DNA of 9,945 bases from positions 1 to 9,945 of the forward strand of contig JAQCNN010000022.1 of NCBI GenBank assembly GCA_028275005.1, written 5' to 3'. A program made the translations under genes and the position numbers. The notes beneath the pieces were generated by a model that had not been told where the DNA came from, made no database searches, and worked only from the letters and a program-made list of their open reading frames with translations. Source of the stretch: Salinirussus sp. Lineage in GTDB: Archaea; Halobacteriota; Halobacteria; Halobacteriales; Haloarculaceae. Shown here one piece after another: positions 5,151-9,945 of this stretch; within the stretch, counting starts at the first letter, position 1; the number at the start of each line of letters is the position of its first letter.

Positions 5151-6017
5151 CTACTTCACCGGCATGTACGCCGTCCCGAGCAGGACAAGCCCCGCCAGGA
5201 AGCTGAGGATCACGATACCCCAGACACCGTTGCGCCGCTCCGCGAAGTAGTCAATCTCCGTGAGCTGGCTCTGATAGCTGCCGTAGTGCTCGTCGTTGGG
5301 GAGGACCTGGACGTGCTCCTCGTCGGGGAAGTGGACGAAGTGTTGCTGGCCGTTCAGCGTCACGTTCGCGCCCTCCTCGAGGGGCACCCGGTTGGTGACG
5401 CTGGTGGTCCAGGACAGCGTCGCCGTGTCGGCGGTCACCGACGACACGGTCGTGGTGACGTTCCCGGAGTCTGTGGGGTACCGGTAGTCGTCGCCGACGC
5501 CGAAGCTCACCCGGTCGGGGTCGGGCAGATACGTCGACAGGAGCTGAAGCGAGCCGTTCTCGACGTAGCGGACGTATGCCGTGCCGTTCTGGACGAGCCG
5601 GGTGTCCTCGACGGCCGGGTCGGTCGCAATGAGCGCCGAGACGTTCTGGACCGCTGTCAGCGTGACCTGCCCGGTCTCGTTGTCGAGGCCGACGTTGTAC
5701 TCCGTCCCCCGGTAGGTCGTCGTCGCGCCGTCCTCGAGTGTTGCTGTCGAGCGCGCGGAGTCGTTGGTCCAGACGAGGTTGCCACGGACCGTCTCGCCGC
5801 CCTCACCGCCGTGGTCACCCCCGTCGGCCGTCACGACGGTGACGTTCGCGACAGTGTACGTCCGTTCGTCGACGGTGATCGTGTCGTTTGGTGCGTGCTC
5901 CGGGACGTCCGGGAACTGGACCGTAGGCTCGCTCATCCCGACCTGAACGAACCCGAGCGCACCCGCCCCGATGAGGACAAAGAGCACGAAGTAGACCGCC
6001 GCGGCGCGTCGTTGCAT
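5151..6017 (-). CDS. Cell-surface protein anchored at both ends, function unknown
   Basis: This 288-residue protein has a hydrophobic N-terminal segment (residues 7-24, signal anchor), a large acidic, Thr/Val-rich domain, and a C-terminal membrane helix (about 262-283) ending in a short Lys tail. Several N-glycosylation sequons (for example NVT, NVS, NGT, NGS) support an extracellular, glycosylated, probably beta-rich central domain. A short Gly/His-rich stretch (GGDHGGEGGE, about residues 66-75) may be a linker. I know similar uncharacterised haloarchaeal membrane proteins but no assigned function. The ATG at 6017 immediately precedes the signal anchor and is well supported. The gene lies 32 bp downstream of the nicotinate phosphoribosyltransferase gene. 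That gap contains both a T-tract and a TATA-like element, so separate transcription is likely. Confidence 0.82.
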   Translation of the reverse strand: MQRRAAAVYFVLFVLIGAGALGFVQVGMSEPTVQFPDVPEHAPNDTITVDERTYTVANVTVVTADGGDHGGEGGETVRGNLVWTNDSARSTATLEDGATTTYRGTEYNVGLDNETGQVTLTAVQNVSALIATDPAVEDTRLVQNGTAYVRYVENGSLQLLSTYLPDPDRVSFGVGDDYRYPTDSGNVTTTVSSVTADTATLSWTTSVTNRVPLEEGANVTLNGQQHFVHFPDEEHVQVLPNDEHYGSYQSQLTEIDYFAERRNGVWGIVILSFLAGLVLLGTAYMPVK

Positions 6018-6024
6018 ACGATGA

Positions 6025-6046
6025 GGTGGCCACCCCGGATAAAAAA
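6025..6046 (-). promoter_or_regulatory. Compact terminator/promoter between the phosphoribosyltransferase and the surface protein, with a 10-bp palindrome
   Basis: On the minus strand TTTTTTATCC (T-run at 6041-6046) lies 3 nt after the upstream TAA and 24-29 nt before the ATG at 6017. It can therefore act both as T-tract terminator and as TATA box for the next gene. Between it and the ATG is the perfect palindrome GGTGGCCACC (6025-6034), placed where an operator would block initiation. Confidence 0.45.
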
Positions 6047-6049
6047 CGG

Positions 6050-7195
6050 TTACTTTCCGTCGCCGAATCCGACCCGTGCGGCGTCAGCGAGCGCCCGCTC
6101 GCTCGCGGCGTCGATGCCAAACTCCCGGACGACCCGGCCGTCCTGAATGAGCGGCTCCAGCAGGGGCTCCCCGTTGGCCGGCCCTGGACGGTCGGCTAAC
6201 CCGACGTGGTGGCCGCCGTCGGGCGTCCGGTAGACCTGTTTTGTCCCGTCGAGTTTGCCCCGCTTTGCGGCCGGCTCGCCGTCCACCTCGATGATGTCGA
6301 GCGCGAAGTCAAGCGGGTCGGCGTTGCTGACGTAGCTGCCGACGCCGAACCCGTCGGCCACGTCCCGCAGCTCCCGCAGCGTCTCGGCGGTGAGCCCACC
6401 GCTGGCGAAGATGTCGAGCTCCGTCTCGCGGGTCTCGAGCTTCCAGCGGAGCTCCCGGAGGATGTGTTTGAACTCCCCGCGGCGCGAGCCGGTCGTGTCG
6501 ATCCGGACGCTCTCCAGGTCCTCGACGGCCTCAACCGCCCGTAGGACCTCCTCCACCTCGTCGTCGTAGGTGTCACAGAGCGCCACCCGGGGGACGTCCT
6601 CGGCGACAGCCTCGTCGAAGGCCTGCCAGGCGGCCTCCTGGTTACCCCGGCCGAAACAGATAATCAGTGCGTGTGGCATCGTCCCGCCGGCCTCGTGACC
6701 GAGCACCTCGCCGGCCGCGACGTTCGAGACCCCGTCGAGCCCGGCAACCAGCGCCGCCCGTTCGACCATCGCCGCGATTGAGGGGTGGACGTGACGGGTC
6801 CCGAAGCTCAGCACCGTCGAGTCCGGTGCTGCCCGTCTGGCGCGCAGGGCCTTCGTCGCGACGCCGGTGGCGTGAGAGAGAAAGCCGAGTAACGCGGTCT
6901 CCAGCCGGCAGCACTCGAGATAGGGGCCCTCGACCCGGAGGACCGGCCCGCCGTCGAACAGTCGCCCCTCCCGGAGCGCGGAGACGTCGACAGCGCGCCC
7001 CTCGAGCAGCGCGGCGGCGTCCTTCAGCCCCGCCAGCAGGTGCCACTCACCGGTGGGGAACTGGTCTGCGGTCACCTCCGCGACGACCTGCGGGTTCCGG
7101 TCGGCGTGGGAAAGCGTCTCGACCGTCCGGTCGAAGTACGCGTCCGTCGCTCGCCCGTCCGCTATCGCCTCCGGGCTCACGATGTCGAACTCCAT
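6050..7195 (-). CDS. Nicotinate phosphoribosyltransferase
   Basis: This 381-residue cytoplasmic enzyme joins nicotinate and PRPP to form nicotinate mononucleotide in the NAD salvage (Preiss-Handler) pathway. Family features seen in order: an N-terminal substrate-domain region (ATDAYFDRT at 16-24); the GTRHVHP motif at 132-138; GTMPHALI at 171-178; an acidic CDTYDDE at 207-213; DTTGSRRGEF at 233-242; and the phosphate-binding barrel strands IFASGGLTAETLREL (262-276) and GFGVGSYVSNADP (282-294). Length and motif order are as expected for the archaeal enzyme. The frame is open 25 codons upstream of the chosen ATG (7195), but those codons give a Pro/Arg-rich, non-haloarchaeal peptide. The TATA-like element at 7217-7222 fits leaderless initiation at 7195. 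No other NAD genes are nearby. pncB is the usual bacterial symbol, which I leave unassigned here. Confidence 0.9.
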   Translation of the reverse strand: MEFDIVSPEAIADGRATDAYFDRTVETLSHADRNPQVVAEVTADQFPTGEWHLLAGLKDAAALLEGRAVDVSALREGRLFDGGPVLRVEGPYLECCRLETALLGFLSHATGVATKALRARRAAPDSTVLSFGTRHVHPSIAAMVERAALVAGLDGVSNVAAGEVLGHEAGGTMPHALIICFGRGNQEAAWQAFDEAVAEDVPRVALCDTYDDEVEEVLRAVEAVEDLESVRIDTTGSRRGEFKHILRELRWKLETRETELDIFASGGLTAETLRELRDVADGFGVGSYVSNADPLDFALDIIEVDGEPAAKRGKLDGTKQVYRTPDGGHHVGLADRPGPANGEPLLEPLIQDGRVVREFGIDAASERALADAARVGFGDGK

Positions 7196-7216
7196 GCCAG
7201 CCCTACTCGGGCCCGG

Positions 7217-7222
7217 TTGAAA
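7217..7222 (-). promoter_or_regulatory. TATA-like box for the nicotinate phosphoribosyltransferase gene
   Basis: On the minus strand TTTCAA lies 22-27 nt before the ATG at 7195 in otherwise GC-rich sequence. There is no Shine-Dalgarno in the short leader, consistent with a leaderless mRNA. Confidence 0.35.
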
Positions 7223-7237
7223 CGGCTTGCTCTTTGG

Positions 7238-7266
7238 CCGACCGCCGGCGGGTCGGGCGGAGCCCG
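7238..7266 (-). terminator. Overlapping GC-rich hairpins after the HExxH surface-protein operon
   Basis: Two mutually exclusive stems lie just after the stop of the gene at 7271: 7254-7258/7262-7266 (5 bp, 3-nt loop) and 7238-7243/7251-7256 (6 bp, 7-nt loop). No long T-run follows, so a termination role is only suggested by position. Confidence 0.3.
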
Positions 7267-7270
7267 CCAC

Positions 7271-8563
7271 TCACCTGGCGTGGACGCCGTCGAGGTCCCC
7301 GACGGTCGGGGCGTTGACCACTCGGACGCGGCTCCCGTCGCGGGTGACCCGGAAGGCGTCGGCGAAGGAGCCCTCCTCGACGACCCAGACCCCGTCACCG
7401 CGGGACACCGCGCCGTGCTGTTCCAGCAGTTCGCGGTAGGCCTCGTGGAACTCCCGGGCCTCGCCGGCGTCCGCCCAAGCGGTCTCCCAGACGTAGCCGT
7501 ACCCCCCGGCCGAGCGGTAGGGGACGAAGGCGTCACCGGCCCAGCCGTCGGCCGCGGGGTGGCTGTAGCTGTACCGGGAGGGCGGTGTCTCCCCGACGTT
7601 GTTGTCGAGCAGCATCGCGTAGACGGAGGCCTCACCGACGGTGTCGGCGACCGGGTCGTGGTCAAAGCGGTCCCACGCCGCCGTAGAGCGGTCCGGGACC
7701 GTGACGTCGACGGGCTCGTCGTCGGGGTAGCGCTCGGGGTGGATGACCTGCTCGCTGCTCGCTGGGTACTCCGCGTGGGCGTCGTCGACAGCATCCCAGC
7801 CCCCACGCTGTTCGAGGGCGGCGACGAAGCCCGGCCCGGTGGCGTAGGGCTGGTAGATCACGGCAAACACGCCAGGGTTCGAGAGGCCCCCGCCACCACC
7901 GTCGCCCCCGGGGACGGTGACGCAGGACCACTCCGCCTCACACTGCCCCCCGTAGCGGGCGGTCAGGAGATTCGCCTCCCCCTCGACGACACCGCTGTGG
8001 GCAAGCTGACCGTCCTGGGTGTCCATCGACCCGTTCAGCCCGAACTGCTGGTCCTGGAGGGCGTGGACGAGTTCGTGAACGAGTGTCCCACGGCTGAGCC
8101 GCGGGGTCGCCGCGTCACTGACGATCACGATCTCGTCGGTGCCCGGCGAGTAGTAGCCCTGGACCGTGCTCCCGCGGAGGTCATCGAAGACCGCCGAGAC
8201 GTTCCGGTCCTCCCCGACCAGGAACAGCCCCTCCCAGACCTGGTTGTTCCACAGCTGGTGGGTCCGGTTTGGGGTCGAGGTCGCGTTCGCGCGGTACTGC
8301 TCGCGCGTGATCACGCGAACCGGGACGTCGTCGGTGAACTCCAGCCCGCGGAGCCGTTCGAGCCGGGCCATCGACCGGCTCTTCACCGCCTCGAGTTCCG
8401 TCTCGTTGAGGCCGTCGTCGGGGGTGACCGAGAGGTCGTCGTCGTAACTGTAGCCGTTCTCGACGCCGAGTTCGCCGTTGTCTGCCGGGCTCAGCGCCCC
8501 ACAGCCCGCGAGGGTTGCGAGGGTCGTGACCGCCAGGACGCCGAGAACCGCCGCGCGCCTCAC
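7271..8563 (-). CDS. Hvo_1808-type lipoprotein with HExxH (candidate zinc metallopeptidase)
   Basis: This 430-residue protein resembles the haloarchaeal Hvo_1808 family of surface proteins (from memory). The N-terminus has a charged RR start, a hydrophobic core and the lipobox LAGC (C21 predicted lipidated), so it is probably anchored outside the cell. A conserved region (LGVENGYSYDDDLSV, then RSMARLERLRGLEF) precedes the core. There, GYYSPGTDEIVIVSDA is followed by LVHELVHALQDQ (HExxH at 163-167) and VVEGEAN (E194, E196), a layout like gluzincin metalloproteases in which a downstream Glu is the third zinc ligand. A C-terminal domain contains GYVWETAW and GVWVVEEGSFADAFRVT. Proteolysis is inference; the substrate is unknown. 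The start is a GTG at 8563 that overlaps the TGA of the upstream paralogue as GTGA, implying translational coupling. Confidence 0.87.
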   Translation of the reverse strand: MRRAAVLGVLAVTTLATLAGCGALSPADNGELGVENGYSYDDDLSVTPDDGLNETELEAVKSRSMARLERLRGLEFTDDVPVRVITREQYRANATSTPNRTHQLWNNQVWEGLFLVGEDRNVSAVFDDLRGSTVQGYYSPGTDEIVIVSDAATPRLSRGTLVHELVHALQDQQFGLNGSMDTQDGQLAHSGVVEGEANLLTARYGGQCEAEWSCVTVPGGDGGGGGLSNPGVFAVIYQPYATGPGFVAALEQRGGWDAVDDAHAEYPASSEQVIHPERYPDDEPVDVTVPDRSTAAWDRFDHDPVADTVGEASVYAMLLDNNVGETPPSRYSYSHPAADGWAGDAFVPYRSAGGYGYVWETAWADAGEAREFHEAYRELLEQHGAVSRGDGVWVVEEGSFADAFRVTRDGSRVRVVNAPTVGDLDGVHAR

Positions 8564-9798
8564 GGGGCTCGCACCCCGCCGAGCTCGGCCCGTGTGGGTG
8601 CGTTCGTGACGGTCACCTCCGACCCGTCGACGGTCACCCGGAAGGCGTCGGCGAAGGGGCCGTCATCGATAACCCAGACCCCCTCGGCGACGCGGTCCCC
8701 GCCCCAGTAGGACAACAGCGCACGGTAGGCGTCGGCAAAGCGTTCGGCGTCGGCCGGCGACTCCCAGGCGATCCGCCAGACGTAGCCCAGTTCGTCGCCG
8801 TTACGGTAGACGTGGAGTCGGTCACCGGTCCACCCGCGGGTGACCGCCAGGTCGTAGTTCAGCGGGTCGGTGGTGTTGACCTCGGTTCCGTCGAGGTTGA
8901 GCCACTCCTGGCCGGCGACCAGCGACGTGCTGTTTGAGTCGTCGTATATCGTCCGGGCGAACATCGCGCCCAGCCCCGACCGGCCGAGGGTCCCGTAGTC
9001 CGGCCGGTCCGGCGGGCGGACCCGTTCCCAGCGCTCACCCGTGCGGTCCGCCAACGCGACGGTTTCGGCCTCGAAGCTCCCGTACTCGTCGGGCTCGATG
9101 ACCACCTGGGCGCTGCGTGGTGGGTCGTCGTAGGCGGCGCTGACCCGGGACCAGTCGTCACCCTCACGGAGCGAGGCGATAAAGTCCGGCCCGTCACTGT
9201 ACGGGAAGAACTCGAGGAAATACGTCCCCCAGTTCGGCGGCGGGCTCGGGTCGCCGCCGTCCCCGCCGGAGTCAGGCGGGCTGAGACAGCGCCACTCCGC
9301 ACCGCATCTGGCGGTGTAGGCCTGCTGGACGGCGTTTGCCTCCCCCTCGATCAGCCCGAGGACCCCGTTGTAGCCGTCCCGTGTCTCGGCACGGCGCTGG
9401 ACCGAGAGGTTCAGCCGCTGGTCCTGGACGGCGTGGGTGAGCTCGTGTGAGAGGGTCCCCTCGCCGTCGAGGGTCGGGGTTGCGGCGTCGCTGACTATCA
9501 CGATCGACTCGCTCTCGGGGTCGTAGTAGCCGGCGACGGTCTGGTTACGGCTCTCCTGTTGGACCGACAGCGAGTCCTCCTCCTCGCCGATGAAAAACGC
9601 CGCCTCGAACTTTGCGTTGTCGAACTCCCGGAGGGCGGGGTCACGGTCCCCGCCGCCGAGACTTGCGTTCGCGCGACTGCGGATGCTCACCTCGACGGTG
9701 CTGTTGAACTCCAGATTCCGGACCCGCTCGACGCGGGCCATCGACCGGGCGATGACAGCCTCGCGCTGTTCGGCGGTGAGATTGGCGGTGTTGTTCAC
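8560..9798 (-). CDS. Second Hvo_1808-type HExxH protein, N-terminus cut off by an inversion
   Basis: This is a tandem paralogue of the protein at 7271-8563, with the same layout: RSMARVERVRNLEF; GYYDPESESIVIVSDA; LSHELTHAVQDQ (HExxH at 118-122 of the visible frame); LIEGEAN (E151, E153); and the C-terminal GYVWRIAW and GVWVIDDGPFADAFRVT blocks. The two proteins align without a gap from LSV onward (LSVTPDDGLNETELEAV against LSVNNTANLTAEQREAV). Upstream of LSV the minus strand turns abruptly into an Arg/Pro/Ser-rich reading, and the signal peptide, lipobox and mature N-terminus are absent. The missing part is found on the opposite strand at 9801-9945. The GTG at 9798 is only the nearest possible start; it has no Shine-Dalgarno and is probably not genuine. 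In this orientation the product could not be exported. Confidence 0.85.
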   Translation of the reverse strand: MNNTANLTAEQREAVIARSMARVERVRNLEFNSTVEVSIRSRANASLGGGDRDPALREFDNAKFEAAFFIGEEEDSLSVQQESRNQTVAGYYDPESESIVIVSDAATPTLDGEGTLSHELTHAVQDQRLNLSVQRRAETRDGYNGVLGLIEGEANAVQQAYTARCGAEWRCLSPPDSGGDGGDPSPPPNWGTYFLEFFPYSDGPDFIASLREGDDWSRVSAAYDDPPRSAQVVIEPDEYGSFEAETVALADRTGERWERVRPPDRPDYGTLGRSGLGAMFARTIYDDSNSTSLVAGQEWLNLDGTEVNTTDPLNYDLAVTRGWTGDRLHVYRNGDELGYVWRIAWESPADAERFADAYRALLSYWGGDRVAEGVWVIDDGPFADAFRVTVDGSEVTVTNAPTRAELGGVRAP

Positions 9799-9800
9799 CG

Positions 9801-9945
9801 ACAGCGGGCCCGGACGGCCCCGGCAACGCGACGGTGACGGAGGCAGAACCCGGCGACACAGCCGAAAACGGGACGACGATGGCCGACCAGCCTCGCCCCG
9901 ACCCCGAGACCGACCGGCTCGGCTGGGAGAACGGCTACTGGTACA
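9801..9945 (+). pseudogene. Inverted N-terminal coding segment of the Hvo_1808-type gene, runs off the right edge
   Basis: On the plus strand, in the frame with codons starting at 9801, the sequence reads TAGPDGPGNATVTEAEPGD, then a linker rich in Asp/Glu/Pro, then DRLGWENGYWY ending at 9944. The last block matches LGVENGYSY of the paralogue (residues 32-40), which is followed three residues later by LSV. The minus-strand gene next door begins exactly at LSV. The segment lacks a start codon and signal peptide, and a stop lies in frame at 9777-9779. It therefore represents the portion just after the expected lipobox cysteine, flipped relative to its gene. Confidence 0.75.

Noticed and set aside
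5286..6146. 286-residue plus-strand frame opposite the surface protein
   Set aside because: Antisense shadow. The minus-strand product has a signal anchor, sequons and a C-terminal helix, whereas this frame is Arg/Val-rich with no features.
7196..7270. 25-codon N-terminal extension of the nicotinate phosphoribosyltransferase
   Set aside because: The extension is Pro/Arg/Lys-rich, unlike the rest of the acidic protein, and overlaps the promoter-like sequence. The ATG at 7195 matches the usual family start.
7040..8710. 556-residue open frame on the plus strand opposite the HExxH protein
   Set aside because: It is an antisense shadow of a gene with lipobox, HExxH and conserved blocks on the minus strand, and shows no domain of its own.
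9559..9837. 92-residue plus-strand frame near the right edge as a separate gene
   Set aside because: It is antisense to the Hvo_1808-type gene and in a different frame from the real inverted N-terminal segment. Its composition is not that of a haloarchaeal protein with any recognisable motif.
9834..9945. Independent plus-strand Hvo_1808-type gene starting at the GTG at 9834 or the ATG at 9879
   Set aside because: Neither start gives a signal peptide, and the segment fits exactly the part missing from the adjacent minus-strand gene. Inversion is preferred, though sequence beyond 9945 is needed to exclude this.

Overview
The window looks like chromosomal DNA from a haloarchaeon (class Halobacteria). 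It is very GC-rich, and its proteins are strongly acidic (Asp/Glu-rich, Lys-poor). Several genes have haloarchaeal hallmarks: likely leaderless starts with a TATA-like box about 25 nt upstream, short T-tracts after stop codons, a lipoprotein lipobox with many N-glycosylation sequons, and families I know mainly from Halobacteria (Hvo_1808-type surface proteins, a DUF7119-like protein, a DUF6360-like protein). I cannot name the genus.

Layout. Positions 1-105 (minus) hold the start of a small conserved haloarchaeal protein. It is followed by a gene-free stretch (106-393) packed with five perfect hairpins. Positions 394-2157 (minus) encode a siroheme/4Fe-4S ferredoxin-dependent nitrite or sulfite reductase, preceded by a 108-residue four-cysteine protein (2271-2597, minus). 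Positions 2598-3543 are decaying DNA: about 310 bp with no recognisable gene, then a frameshifted and internally deleted ZIP-family metal transporter (plus). After another hairpin cluster come a 47-residue CxC protein (3817-3960, plus), a DUF7119-like ParB-HTH protein (4004-4678, plus), tRNA-Lys(UUU) (4719-4792, plus) and a small two-helix membrane protein (4941-5150, plus). Everything after that is on the minus strand: a doubly anchored cell-surface protein (5151-6017), nicotinate phosphoribosyltransferase (6050-7195), and two tandem Hvo_1808-type proteins with an HExxH motif (7271-8563 and 8560-9798).

Functional links are loose. The reductase belongs to nitrogen or sulfur assimilation, the phosphoribosyltransferase to NAD salvage, and the paralogous pair is probably a translationally coupled surface or putative metalloprotease unit. 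No phage, IS element, CRISPR array or secretion/defence island is visible.

The most unusual observation is at the right edge. The upstream Hvo_1808-type gene (minus strand) has lost its signal peptide and N-terminal region. The missing mature N-terminal coding sequence is present immediately next to it on the opposite strand (about 9801-9945). This looks like a roughly 150-bp inversion inside the gene, either a real one (possibly a phase switch) or a chimeric contig end. A second notable item is the ZIP pseudogene, whose two internal HNxPEG-like motifs have collapsed into one.
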